A stretch of DNA of 64,000 bases from Campylorhamphus procurvoides (lineage: Eukaryota > Chordata > Aves > Passeriformes > Dendrocolaptidae). Where the stretch lies: contig WBMV01007734.1 in NCBI GenBank assembly GCA_013396655.1, positions 124,001 to 188,000 of the forward strand, written 5' to 3'. Below, piece by piece: positions 36,259 through 48,556 of this stretch. Both the position numbers and the translations under genes were made by a program. The notes beneath the pieces are model-generated. The model searched no databases. It was given only the letters and a program-made list of their open reading frames with translations, and was not told where the DNA came from. Position 1 is the stretch's first letter. The number at the start of each line of letters is the position of its first letter.

Positions 36259-39200
36259 TGGCTCATCTGAGATTCTGAAGAGATGTTATGATGAAGAGCA
36301 ACTTCCCTACTACTGCATTAGTGACAGCATTGGCAACACAGTTACTGTGTTAATGGCAACCCAGGCATAGTCACCCACTTCACCCATTAATGCAACATGA
36401 CTCACCACTTTTTTTGATTTGAGCTTCTGTATGATCAGCCTATGTTGAAATTATCCAGGTTAGATCGTGTATGTGTTTTATGCAAACAGTGCTCCCTGTG
36501 AGTTGTATTGTTCATCTTAAAGGCAGGGTTTTTAGGACATTTCTAGGCCAAATATGCTGGATAAATTAAAATATGGACTTAAGTGTGATATATGTATGAA
36601 CTGGGAAGATGCAGGAGTAATATAATTCTTGCAAGGCCTAAGAGGTTTCTTTATTTCATAAAATTTAAGAGGATTGTTTCATGAGTGTTAGTGAAAGAGT
36701 TAATAAAAGTAAAATCCGAGGTTGCCAAGTTATTAATTTTCCATTGAGGAATGGGTTGCTTTGAATTCAATTACCCAGCTGCAGAAGTGCTTCCCAGTAT
36801 TTGATGGCATCTTCTTAAAAGTGTAAACGACGGTGTGCACATGACTACACACTAATCAGAAATGAAAGGCTTTGCATGTTACATCAAGGTTGGTCGTTGC
36901 AGAGGGTGCCAATGTCAGGCTCCCTGTCCCTACAGGACACCGCATCTCTGCCCGTCAAGGAGCAGTGCCCGGCACAGGCACCCGGTGTCAAGGTGAATCG
37001 ACAGCACAACCCAGAGGGCAGCCACTTCCCAGAAACCTGCTGTCCTGCCAGCAGCTGAGCACAAGGTGAAATAACCTTCCTGCTTACTGCAACTGAATCA
37101 GCACTTGAAGGACAGGGGCAATCGCTGATTTTTCAGGAGAAAAGCTTAGGCATCTGTTTCAGAGTACCTTGGCTATGAATATTGGGAGAAGACTATGGAA
37201 GTGCTCTGATGGTAAGCTCTTTGACTTGCTTCATGTATGCATTATGAGTTTGGATGGAAGTACACGAGACCAGTACCTTCAGTATTACTTTTTTTTCCTT
37301 GCAGTTCACAATTTTTAAGGGTCTGGCAAACTCCTTTTCATACAAACTTCCATGAAAAGCAATACTCAGGCTTTCCATCTGCTGCCTTTTCTTTGGGATT
37401 CTGTAGACCTTGAATTAGTTCATCAATATTTCTGAGTTACTAGGAAAAATGTACTTCATCATACTCTATTTCCTCCTGCTTTCACAAACATCACATTGGA
37501 ATTGAAATAACTCCCTTCAAGCTGAGAAGTGTCCTGTGAATACTGGGGGTCCTATGGGGAATGCAGTTTTCTTGGAAAGTAACCATCAGAGAGTTTTCAG
37601 TCTGAAAAATTCATCCATGGTGACTTGATATCTCAGCCTGCCTGGTGATGCACGGACTGGCAGTGGTTTTCTTTGAATGCTGATTCCTCTCCCACTTCAG
37701 CTTGTCTCCCACCAGGGCTGCAGGCAGGCACAGAGAAGCCATATGGGTGCCACTGGCCATCCCTGCCACTGCTCTAGGGCATGACAGCAGTTGTCTCCAG
37801 GAGGCACAGATATCACTCCCCAGCAGGAGGGACACAATGTGTAGAAAATACTTTTTCACAGTTTCTCACTGTCTGGTTTAGTTTTCATTGTCTTGAAGGA
37901 TGAAGTCGCCAGTGCTCACATCAGGAGTGTCCCTTTAGGAGATGAACAAACAAATCAAGTCTTCATGGCAGGAAGTACTCCTTCAGTTTCAGCTTTCCTA
38001 CCCATAATGTTGTTCTCATTAATTTTGCTCCTAACAATATCTCTGGGTATAAATAATTCTAGGCTCTCCTCTGTTTTCACAATCATCAGGGATTTGCAGA
38101 GCTTGAAAGAAGCAAACTATGCACTGAGAGTATTGTAAAATGGATAAAAATGCAATGCCAGAAATACTACATTATACAAACATAACCCAGGGCTCCCTGC
38201 TCATTTAGGTGGGCCACATCTTGATGCCCTTGCAGGGCCAGGACCATAGTGCATGAAAGGTAACATTTCTTTTTGGTATAGTATGATATGGTATCTCTTT
38301 TTTTTTTTTAAATTGGTATATAGTAAGGGATGCTTTAGTCTTCTGTTAATTCACATGTTGTTATTTAAATACTAGGGGCACCTGAGGTGGTGCTACACTC
38401 TCTTTTGTGTATGTGTGTGGAGTTCTGAAATTCTGTTAGTAAATAATAATAGCTAAATAATTTGCACATGATTTACCAATTCTGTCATGTCCCAAGAAAA
38501 ATACAGAGTTGCATGTGCCTTCAGCTGCTTAAGAGAAATGCAGAAGCACTCCAAATCTCCTGACTGGTTTAGGGTACTCCCAGTTGGTCATCCTTCACTA
38601 GTAAATGGGTGTCAGCACTGGCAGGAAGCAAAATTTCCCTGGAAGGTAACATGTAGAAAACAAATATTCTTGATCTTACTTTCCTGGTGCCTGTTTTATA
38701 GGTCTTTACAGTGGAAGTGAAGTCTAGTAAAAATAACATTTTTCCCCTCCCATCTGAATATCTCCAAGCTGTTACACTTGCATAGATGTTTCGCATCATA
38801 TGTCAAAAATACTGTCACGTCTACCTCAGAAACAGTGCAGCCAAGGCCCAGAGGAAGCTCTGAGAGTCTTCCCTGGATCACAAGTATAGTAGACTGGGAC
38901 CTGGAAAACCTGGTCCTTTTCCATGGTGTGATAGCGTGTTCCCTAGGGACTTGTCCCTTCTGTATCCATATTTTTCAGGCACCAGGATCTGGAGGCTGGA
39001 GGGTTTCCAGCCACCACCAGCTCCTGACAATCTCTGCCTCTCACAACCCTGCAGCCCTGATGGCACAGGGAAGGGTGAAAGTGGCTGGTCACCACACAGG
39101 TGGTGGCACTTGGGTCACATTTGTCCTGCAGACAGATGTTCCTGGTGGCTGTGCTTATTTCAGGGGGTTTTTTTCCCTATTTTTCACCTGGTATAAGAGG

Positions 39201-40800
39201 AGAGGGTTGACAGCCATGACACAACAGTCTTTTCCTCAGGCTATTCCGCCAGAGCTGTTTTTCTCATCTGCAATCTCAAGTCATTTTAAATAACTCCCCA
39301 GCAGCTCTAGCACACAGTAATGTGATTAGGGCACTAACTTCTCTGACCATATTGCTTCATACTGCATTTCAGACAGTAAATGCATATGTCCCCTTGGAGC
39401 CACCTTTCACAGTTGCCCCAGGTGCCCGAGATGTTTATAGCAGCACATGAATTCATCACTGTGCCCCTATGGCAACAACTGCACTCGTGTTCACCCTCCC
39501 TACCACAGGCAACAGACATCCTGGAAGATTTGAACAAGAGCAACTACCCTGTCATCCTGCATCCCCGTTTTGAAAGTGTGGTGACATTTCAAGCAGAGGA
39601 GGCACAGTGGTCACAACAGGGACAGGACTCTGTGATTTGTACAGCTGGCAACTGGCAGTGGGATGAGTGGGGAGCTGAGAGCACAACAATTAAGCAACAC
39701 ATTCTGTTTCCTGGTACAGACAATGCTTTCATAGACTGTAAAATCACTTTTCCTAGCAACGGCTGTCCTCTTTCTTGACTTAGTACCCGTGGTGCTGACA
39801 GTTTAAAGTCATGTTTATTTTACAGGTAGGTTAAATAAATCCCTGGGAGAGAGGCTTTTGCACTTTGAGAAAGGTGGACAGGAGGGGAGAGAATCCATTC
39901 CCCCTAGAGAGCCCGCATTTCCCTGGGGAGATCTCTTCTTTCGCTACAGATGAACTAGTAATCAAGGGAAACCCTTCTAAGAAAATAAGTATCAGAGAAA
40001 TGGGATTGCTGCAGACAGTTGTAGTTCAACCACATTTTCACTTGAAGCAATTTGACCTATGTCACTGACTTCATTTTCCTTAAGGAAAACCAGGAGGCAG
40101 TGTTGTGTCACTCACTGAAGGAGCCAGACAGCGCAGACCTGAGCAGCCATGCTGCATGCTGAGGTCTGGGCACTTGTGATCAGAAAAGCTCTTCCACTCA
40201 GCAATTCTCTGTTAGACAGAGTATTCTTTACAATATGCAACTATTCTATGTTAAAATAATGGGTCTCATCTTGATACAGATGGTTAATTTTTCAGTGGTC
40301 TTCTCCTTCATTGACAATTATGAGCACTATAATGTACAGACATGTTAGGGAGCTGGGGTTTATATATTGCAGTATGACATTTAGTATCAGCTGAGTTTTT
40401 CGAAGACTGTAGGATGCTGATAACAAACTGAATAATACTTCAGCTCTGCAGGACAACCAGTGTAGTTTATCAGTCTGAAAAAAGGCTTACTGTTGTCTTC
40501 ATATATAACTCCTGTGACAATGTGTCATGTGCGGATGTTACGGGGAGAAGCTGTCTTCTGAGATACACTGCTATGTATCATTTTTACACAGGTTTATGTT
40601 TAGTGGCACTTACAGATGACTAAGACAGAGTGGTACTCTTTACTGTGAGATGAAGTTGTGTGAAAGCCTGGCTGTACAACCACTGCACTCTTAGGTTGGT
40701 GTCACCCTGTGAGGTACATCCAATATTGAGATGTGACAGGCTGGACCTATCATTTGATTAAATAATTATTTCTAATGGGAAGGGAAAATCAGTTGATAAA
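36259..40800. other. Unique noncoding DNA, no gene seen
   Basis: AT-rich, non-repetitive sequence at 36.53-36.80 kb has enhancer-like texture (GAATTCAATTACC, AAGTTATTAATTTTCC). The remainder is ordinary. The 38778-39293 plus frame (171 codons) and its overlaps lack domains. No retroelement is seen until the CR1 terminus at 40801. Confidence 0.5.
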
Positions 40801-41735
40801 AAACATAGAATGATTGAGGTTGGAAGGGACGTCTGAACATCTCAGAGAGGGGCAAGGGTTAAAGGAAAGCAGGTTGCTCAGAGCTTTGCCCAGCTGAGCT
40901 TTGAACATCTCCACAAACAGAGGTTCCAAATTAGTTTGGACATCTTTTTCTGGTGTGTAACCATTGTCACTGTAAACATCTTTTTCCTTGTCACAATCTG
41001 TCATTCCCCATCTGTACAACCATTTGTAGCTGACTGTCTATCACTGGAAAGAGTCTGGATGTGTCCCCCCTGTGGTACTGGAAGCCAGCACTTCCATTTC
41101 AGACAGGTGAAAACAGCAGTGGACTCCCACTTGGCCTGCTTTCCTCAAGACTCAACTAAGCCTGTTTCCTCAGACTCCTATCACAGACCATGTGTTCCTG
41201 ACACTTAGCCCTCTCAGTGACCCTATGCTGGACTTCTTTCAGTTAGTCCATACTTACACTCTTTCAGCTTGTTGAGGCTGCTCTGGATGTCCTCTTTGTT
41301 CTCCTGCCTACCCACCTACCGACTAATTCAGGGTTACCTTGTTAAGAGTACGTCCCCTTCCAGCAGTCAGGTCACTGATGAAGGCATCACACAGCACCAG
41401 CCCCAGGATCACCAAGAAGCCCCAAGGAGCACCACCTGTGACTGGCTCCTGGATGGACACTGAAACATAAGCCAAAGTCCTTTAAGCTCAATAGTCTGGT
41501 CAATTATTATGTCCCTTGTTGTCCATCCATCTAGTCCATACCATTCTTACCTGGCTGCAAGGTTATCATCTCTGGTGCAGAATGTTGAAAGCTCTGCTAA
41601 AATCAACACCTGCTGTCCCCCTGTACTGCAGAGCTAGACATTGCAGCATGGGGGCTATCAGGCTGGTCATCAGTGATTTGCCCTTCTTCCTCCAGTCTTT
41701 GCTTTTCATCATATGAAGTCTCTTACAGGATGTCA
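40801..41735 (-). mobile_element. Diverged CR1 LINE, antisense, with internal deletion
   Basis: The left edge (AAACATAGAATGATTGAGGT, then TGGAAGGGAC) is the reverse complement of the CR1 3' terminus. Rightwards, CAGCTGAGCTTTGAACATCT and GGTACTGGAAGCC correspond to the 3' untranslated and late ORF2 region. After about 41300 the text jumps into the reverse transcriptase part: CCAGCCCCAGGATC, GGAGCACCACCTGTGACTGG, GTTGAAAGCTCTGCTAAAAT and GGCTATCAGGCTGGTCA align with known antisense CR1 phrases. The order agrees with one 5'-truncated insertion that later lost a middle section. No intact frame remains. The right boundary, where similarity fades before GAAGTCTCTTACAGG, is approximate. Divergence is higher than in the copy at 61.3-62.5 kb, so this insertion is probably older. 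Confidence 0.8.
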
Positions 41736-43689
41736 TGTGTGCCTCCAGAAAGTACAGAAGATGCAGATCCCCTTCTCCATTGTGAAGGACATGAAGGGGA
41801 ACAAATCTGCATCTTGTTCCTCCAAAGACTTTAAGGATGTGAAAAACTTTCATCACAGTGAAGAAATTAAAACCAAGTCCAGCACTTATCTCCTGCTAGA
41901 GACAGGTGTTTGCCAAGCACAAGCAGTCAGCTATAGCACTCAGTCTTTCTCACCCTAGATTTTGCCATTTCTGAGAAAAGACTTATCTGATTTAAACAAG
42001 ACCTTGTTTTGGTTTCACAGTGCCAATCCAAGCTGGAGAAGCACTCTGTCAGCTGCCAAACCCTTGTGTCTCCATGTACTAGATACAAGAAATATTCTTA
42101 TTGCTCCTGTCACCATTATTTACATATTTGCGTTATCATTGCACTCACAGACCAGACTTCCCAAAGCAGGATGCTGCAGAAAGACTAAGATAAAAGGATG
42201 GCCCCTTCCCTATAGCACTTGTATGCTAAGCCACTGTTTTCTTTTCAGCCAAGCGACTGGCAGGTGCAGCTCTGTGTATATGTGACAAACCTGAGCTTGA
42301 TTTTTTTTTTACAAAATTAAAAAATTTGTTGCAGTAAAGAGATATATTTTATGGCTAACAAGTCAGAGGAAGAACAGCCTCACCATGATTAATTGTGCAG
42401 TACTGCAGCCCCAGTGGTGCTGACTCACCCCAGTAACCTCAGTGGGGTTGTGTCACACTGTCTCTTACCTCCCCACACTAATCAGGATCTCGTTTCTTTC
42501 AGCAATGAGGAGATCGCCAGGTCCAGACCTTCCAGCTCTGTTCGGCATGAACATCCAGGCAGAATTTATCAATTGTACAACTTAATCACATTCTCTTTCC
42601 TTCTTTTCATTCTGAGGATAAGAGAAAGTGCTTTGGCTGGGACTGTTCATCAGGCTTTATAACGCACTTATAAATTGGGGGCGGGGGGGTGTGTGTAAGC
42701 TGTGAAGTGGCACAGAAATATGCACCCATTTTATTTATATGATTATCTGTTAGTGTAAGGGCAGTACCTGACCACTGTAAGGTACAAGCTCAAGCCTTAT
42801 CCCCAAGGGAGATAAACACCTATGAAAGAAAAGGTTAAATCTGCAGAAAGCATTGGGAGCAAGGCTTGAGAAACAGAGAGCACAGAGTTTTCAGAAAGAT
42901 GCTGTGACAGTTGTGTATTGATCATCATTACCAATACGTGTAAAGACCAGAGAGTACTACACTGATGGATAACACTGAGGGTGATAGATCAAAGTAACCT
43001 AGCAAGGATAAACCAGAGTTTTGGTAGGATCAGATAAGCTAGACAGGGAAGAGACATGATATTCTTGTCCTCTCTACAAGTTCTCTGTCTCTATAGTATT
43101 GTCCCCTGCAAAATACCCTCTCTGCTGCCTCTAAAAATAGAAATTGAGCAGATAGAAACTGGATATAAGGGTGGAGGCGTTAGCAAAAATGCATTTGGCC
43201 AAACTAATGCAGAATAGGGTCCCAGTTTGAAGAAGAGAAGATTCTTTCTTTAAAGTGCTGCTTAGTTCAATACAGGGACATATACCACAGAAGTAGAGAA
43301 GCACCCTGTATTTCCTCATGTACTGCCTCGCTAAAATTATTGTTCAAGGGCTGTGGCTTGTGTCTGATATATGAATGCTTGCTCTTCCGTTAGGATACAA
43401 AGCTTTCACTTCCTTTAAGAAACATTGTGCTTGCCTAAGTCTCCTGAAATCCCAACACGATCCGTGCTGTTCTGTTCTCTCCTGCAGACCACCCTGGTGG
43501 GATGTGCCTTTGACAGCCTGCTGTCAGAGGATTTCCCTGCAGGCAAATTCTCTTTTTAAAATTCCTGACAGAAATGTCTTTTGAAAGGTTTCATTTTGTA
43601 AGTGCCTTTCATTTGCTCCCATACTGAAACCTTCTAGAAACTAGATTACCTTCCCCTGGATGTCTCTGGTGGGTGTTCTTGTGCAGGTT
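41736..43689. other. Noncoding DNA, no gene seen
   Basis: No gene or named repeat is seen. A G-run followed by TG repeats (about 42677-42697) and a poly(T) run near 42300 are the only simple-sequence features. Confidence 0.5.
42677..42697. repeat. G-run with (TG)n
   Basis: The sequence has GGGGGCGGGGGGG followed by TGTGTGT. A short simple repeat, possibly G-quadruplex prone only together with neighbouring G tracts. Confidence 0.75.
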
Positions 43690-43950
43690 TTCTGGTCTGA
43701 TTAAAGGAGTAATTTAAATTCAGCATATATCCAGAAAGCATGTCTAAAGATCTACTGTACGTGACATCTTCAAATAACTGGAGAAGATTCTACAGTGTTA
43801 ATTAGAAATTACGTACATGTCCAAAAAAATATGTAAATAAAGTATAACAAGCTAGGAATGCTAAAGATCACAAAGACTTAAGGTACTCAGCAACACCTAA
43901 TTAAAGACTGCCAGTGTAACTAATTAATGAATCTTCTTTTTCAAGATGAT
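43690..43950. promoter_or_regulatory. Candidate enhancer-like block with TAATTA cluster
   Basis: Three TAATTA-type homeodomain core sites lie within about 130 bp: TTAATTAG (43799-43806), CTAATTAA (43898-43904) and CTAATTAAT (43920-43928). The block is AT-rich, free of interspersed repeats and of long frames. Clustered TAATTA cores in gene deserts are typical of developmental enhancers, but AT-rich DNA yields them by chance too. Function is inference. Confidence 0.3.
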
Positions 43951-46900
43951 TCTTCTAAACCACGAGGCTCTAAAATGTGACTTTTTCATATTTATTGGAT
44001 ATCAGGCACCTAAAACCCCTTTCCAGTTAAAGAACAAAAATAATGGCACTTGCACCATGACTAACACCCTTCAGGGTGGCCATAATTAGGGTGTAGGGGT
44101 CCAGCTAGGCTGGAGAGCAGGGGACTGTGGACCGCCATTATAGATGTTGGTCTAAAACAACAGATACAGCTGCTGCCTAAAAAACTACGACACTGAGATA
44201 AGTTCTGTCCTAAGCAAAAGCTTTCCAGAAACTTAAACCTTTTGCCATTCTGTTACCCTGTTTTTCTGAATTTAAATAAATGAGTCTAATATAGACAGCA
44301 TAGGGTGAAAGAAAAGGGATTTGTAAAGCAAAACAGAGATGCAGCCAAGCCCAGTAGAGGGACCTTTGCATTGAAGTCACCGCAGTGCCTTTGAACTGAT
44401 GCTTTTTTCCCCCTATAAATCACAGATACTGAAGAAGGAGACAGATTAGAAGGTGGCTGTAAAGACCCTCTGTTAAGACGCAGAAACTGTTGGTCATGAT
44501 TAAAGGAACACATGGGACTGTGAAGCCACTCATCAGCTTATCAGTCCTGAGGAAGAGTTCACGGGAGGAGAATGTCTCAAAATGAGGTTGATTTCCTTGG
44601 GGGTTTAAAAATAGGGTTCTTTTTTTCTTAGGGTTTTAAAAATGATGGACACTGTTGCCCCTGTCTGTGTCAGATGAACACACACACAAATATATAAAAT
44701 ATATATATGCACCTGAGCAACATACACCACTCCTTTAACATATCAAAAGAAAATATGCAGACCCACCCCACTTGCTGCCAAATTGGCCATTGATTTTTGC
44801 CCATTGCTGTAGAGGTAGGAAAGTAGATGTGTTATCAACATGCAAAGGTATAATGAATTGAGTCAAATTATAGCTCTGTATTGCAAGGATTGTGGTTACT
44901 GGAAGCTATTTGATGGCTGCTTTAGAAAGTAATGTCAGTGTCCTTTTTTCTTTCTTCTTTTTTTTTCCCCAACAGGAAAAAGGAAAAATCATGTCCTACA
45001 TTTGTTTATTTTATTCAAACACTAAGATTTGTATTCAGCATTTCTGTGTGAGAAGCTTGTGAAGTAAAATTGTTGAACACCTGTGTCAGCAGCTTTGCCA
45101 GTAAGTGGTGCTAGCTGCACAGTTTTGTAGCCCTTCCAGGGAAATGAATGGTAAGGCTACAGCAGGTCCTATTTTAAAGGATTATGTTTTTCTGAGGAAA
45201 ATATGCAAATATAAACTGTTTGAACAACACAACTTGGGAAATCATCCTCTGATCGTTTTAGGGCTGTGATAGGCACGTTTGATGGAACAGTATTCAATTC
45301 CTTAGCCATTTTTACGGTTTCTGGACACAGCATGTGTGCAAGCTCTGCACATCAAGGGGGCTGTGTTCTTACCAGCATTGACCTATCTTGGGCACATACT
45401 GTATTGGCTGAGCAAGCACAGAATAGTTGTATATATACTTATGCATGTGTATACCCCAATGCTGAATATGTGCCTAGACTGAACACTGCAGCAGTTCTGG
45501 ATTCGTGCGTGGATGCCCCATTACTATGGGGATTGGCTCCGCTGAGTCCTGTGACAGTAAAATCCCAGGCTTGCATCTAGTCATCCAGGGAGGGTTAAAA
45601 GGCAGAGAGCCCTTTGGAGGAGGAAAGCATATTTACTGCTCAAAAATATGCTAAATGGGCATATATTCACCTGCATGCTTGAGTGCCTCCAAAATAGGGA
45701 AAATATTAATCCCATCATCTGAATAGCACTTATCAGCAGAGGATTTGCTTAAGAAGATTTTCTATCTTGGCCTTTTCAAGGAGGGGTAAGGCTGCTCCAG
45801 CAGCTGGTGGGCAGCTCAAGGAAGTCTGCCCATGGAGAGAAATAACAACAGAGGCTCAGCTAGTGAGAAGGCATCAGCAGATGTGCGTGGAGCTGAGAGG
45901 CTGCCTGGCTGTGCGTTAGGCTGGTGGTGGGGCTCAAGGACAGGAATGGCATTTTACTGATCCTGCCAGACCCCTCTCTGTGCTACGGGGACCCTCAGAG
46001 GCAAAGTGCCAGGATCTCCAGTCCACATCTAAAGCAAACCAGTATCTGATTTCTGTTGGAATATGAGAGAAAAGAGACTGATGGGCATGGAGGGCTTTAG
46101 GGGGTGATCCCTCTGCGTGACCTGACTGAGGGTAAATACCCATTTATTTCAGCAAAAGGAGTAGGACCGTCTCTATTTATTTACTTGTTCATTAGAGCCA
46201 TGGAGCTCTGGAAGAGGGAAGGGCTAGAGCTTTTCTTCCTGACAGTGCCAGAGCAGGAAAGCCCCTACAAGCCCCTGAGTTTTGTACCAGCAAATTTTGC
46301 ACCTGAGTTGTCTGCCTCCCTTGCTCTCATGCTGCATTCTGGTGCCCACCACNCGAATCAGCCCCAAAGGAGCCAGCTAGAGTGAGATCCTGGTCTCTCA
46401 AGACCCCCCGACCTGAGCGTGGCACTTTGTTGTGAGCTGGGGACTGCCACGAAGTCTCCACTCTAGTGAGTCACAGTGCACACTGGATAGGGAAGTAGTG
46501 TGGGGTTACAGAGCTCCCTCTACACTCTGAGGGCATTTCCAGGGGTTGGTGACTGATGAAAAGACATAGAGAAGGTGCTATCCAAGGCAGGGCCAGGGGG
46601 TTCTGAGTGGTGGTCAGCTCTGGAGAGAGAGCTTTGGGAAGGAGCTCTCCTATTCTGCGCTGCCCATGTTTCAGGTTCCTCGATTTTGATTTCCACTGCT
46701 GGGCAGGAAAAACAAAAGGGAGAGAAGTTAGCCTCTGCAGAGCAGTCCCGGGGGGGTGTCTGTGCAACGCTGGTTTCTGGAAAGGTGAGGGAGGAGTCCT
46801 CACAGCAGGAGGGAATTGTTAATTAGAGATAGTCTTGCCCACAGAGGGGAGCTTGCAGCGAGCAGGTGGAAAAAGCTTTTAAACACTGCAATTGAACTGC

Positions 46901-47579
46901 CTTAATCAGAACATCTGGTAAATCTCTTGAGGAGGGGATGGCACTTTAGAAGGCGATGGAGGGAATTCTCTTCCCTTGACTGCTGCAGGCAGCTGATGCT
47001 TTTCCAAGCCCCTAATGCTGAAAGGTAGCCAGCACCCTCAGCACCCGATGGGCTGGCCCCACGTCTGCTCCCCCACCAGGGAAAGCAGAAAGATTTAATT
47101 TGCAGATTGGAGTGAGAAAAACGAGCAGCTACTCTCCAAGAGAAAATCTGAAAGCTTGCCCTAGACTGTGAGAAAATTCAGTCAAACATGTTTAAGCTCT
47201 CTAACCTCAGAAATCTCATCTGTTCTAGTGCCTGCAATAGGATTTGCTTTCTCAGAATTCCATGTCTGTTTTGGTGGGAGCAGCTCCTCTGTCACAGGGC
47301 TCTGGCTGTGCCAGAGCAAGCCAAGTCTGGGGTTTGTCCTGCAGAAATGCATCTTTGGTATTTTAAAGCCAGTGTTTTCTCCTTTGTTCATTCCCAACAT
47401 AATGTGAATTTGCAAAGGTGACTGAAAAATGGGCTGTGCAAAGTCATTAGCAACATTGATTCTCATTATTGTAGCATATGCCAGTGCAAAAACATCCAGC
47501 GTTTCTAAGATGGATGGGTTGCACCGGCTGGGCTGTGAGTGCCTAATTAGTTAAAATACACAGCATCATAAATGCCAGC
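43951..47579. other. Noncoding DNA, no gene seen
   Basis: A compound CA/TA simple repeat lies near 44679-44709 and a single ambiguous base (N) at 46353. GC rises gradually toward the right. Overlapping frames at 46.5-46.8 kb on both strands have no domain. Confidence 0.5.
46353..46353. other. Ambiguous base (N)
   Basis: A single N in CCCACCACNCGAATCAG. It marks an unresolved call in the assembly and affects nothing annotated here. Confidence 0.99.
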
Positions 47580-48220
47580 GTTGACAGCTGAGGCCTTGCA
47601 ATGTCAGTATGGCGAGCAGCGTTAATTTGTGCTGACATCAGACTGCTAACTCAGTTCGGATGCCAAATCCTTACCCTGCGCTGCAGCCGGAGTTCTGCAC
47701 CCAGACGCAGGACAGTGTGTGCATCATGTGAAACTGGCCCAAGGTACAGCAGCAGCTGCTGTGAAAGGCAACAGCAGCAGCAGCAGGAGCAACACAAGGC
47801 AAAATAGACTCTGCAAGAGGCCAGCTAAGTGCTGTGATGTCCTTTCACTCAGCCCCGGTAACGCAAAGAGCTGCAGGGCTCTGCAGGCAGGAACTCTCCC
47901 TTGCTCGGTATGCAGCTGCCCCAGAGAGGGGAGAGTCAGGTCTGCCTTGTGGTTTCAGTTCAAAATCAGAACAGGGATTCTCTGAGTGTGCATCCATCTC
48001 TACAGAACTGCCTCACTACAGTGAACATATCCCCTCTCACGCAGCCGGACTGTAACTCCGGCGGCGGCAATTTGGGCACCCGTACTGGGGCAGTGCCGGG
48101 CAGTGCTCATCAGCCGCATGTTTGAGAGGGTCCCATCCTGCACGGCTGGTGCGGAGGTTCTTTGCCCTCATCCCACCCAGGAAAAGTCACAGCCTCCGGC
48201 AAAACGCCGCACCGCCTCTC
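47580..48220. promoter_or_regulatory. CpG-richer pocket, possible CpG-island-like element
   Basis: CpG dinucleotides, rare elsewhere in the window, are frequent here, especially at 48035-48220: CACGCAGCCGGAC, TCCGGCGGCGGC, CACCCGTACTGG, GCCGGGC, GCCGCATG, TGCGGAGG, CCTCCGGC, AACGCCGCACCGCC. This could be a weak CpG island, an orphan promoter or an enhancer that escapes methylation. A CAG trinucleotide run (47772-47785) lies inside. The small overlapping frames are not convincing. No TATA box or clear first exon is visible. Confidence 0.35.
47772..47785 (+). repeat. Short (CAG)n run
   Basis: Four to five consecutive CAG units followed by GAGCAACAC. In the overlapping plus frame it would encode a short Gln or Ser run, but that frame is not supported as a gene. 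Confidence 0.8.
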
Positions 48221-48229
48221 TCTGCTTCC

Positions 48230-48500
48230 CCAGTGCAGTTAATGTAACCTTTGCCAGGGAAAGCATCCCGTGAATCAGAGGGCACCGTGCCAGCTGATCT
48301 GTGAACAATTTAACCGATTTTTCATTAACCAGCAGCTTATGGAGAAGTTGCTAAATTTTATGGGCCATTAGCAGCTTCTGACGTTGCAAATGACTATGAA
48401 ATTCAGGGTCTTGCAGTTTTGAATCTTGTAGGCTTGATAAATAGCCCTTGTTGTGAGCGTAGAGATTTGAACAAATGCACTCAGTCGGTATGGCCCATAT
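48230..48500. promoter_or_regulatory. Candidate conserved noncoding block
   Basis: The sequence is non-repetitive and sits directly beside the CpG-rich pocket, with words such as AACAATTTAACCGATTTTTC, TTCATTAACCAGC and GGCCATTAGCAGC. Its texture resembles vertebrate developmental enhancers. Conservation was not tested. Confidence 0.25.
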
Positions 48501-48516
48501 GAATAAGCAGCTGGTG

Positions 48517-48556
48517 GTGTGGGGAACTGGGGGGAGTGTGTGGGGAACTGGGGGTT
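48517..48556 (+). repeat. 21-bp tandem duplication, G-quadruplex-capable
   Basis: GTGTGGGGAACTGGGGG occurs twice, starting at 48517 and 48538. The run gives GGGG-AACT-GGGGGG-AGTGTGT-GGGG-AACT-GGGGG, which fits the classical four-tract rule with loops of 4, 7 and 4 nt on the plus strand. Confidence 0.8.

Noticed and set aside
38778..39293. 171-codon plus-strand open frame as a gene
   Set aside because: Several shifted and antisense frames are equally open; no recognisable motif.
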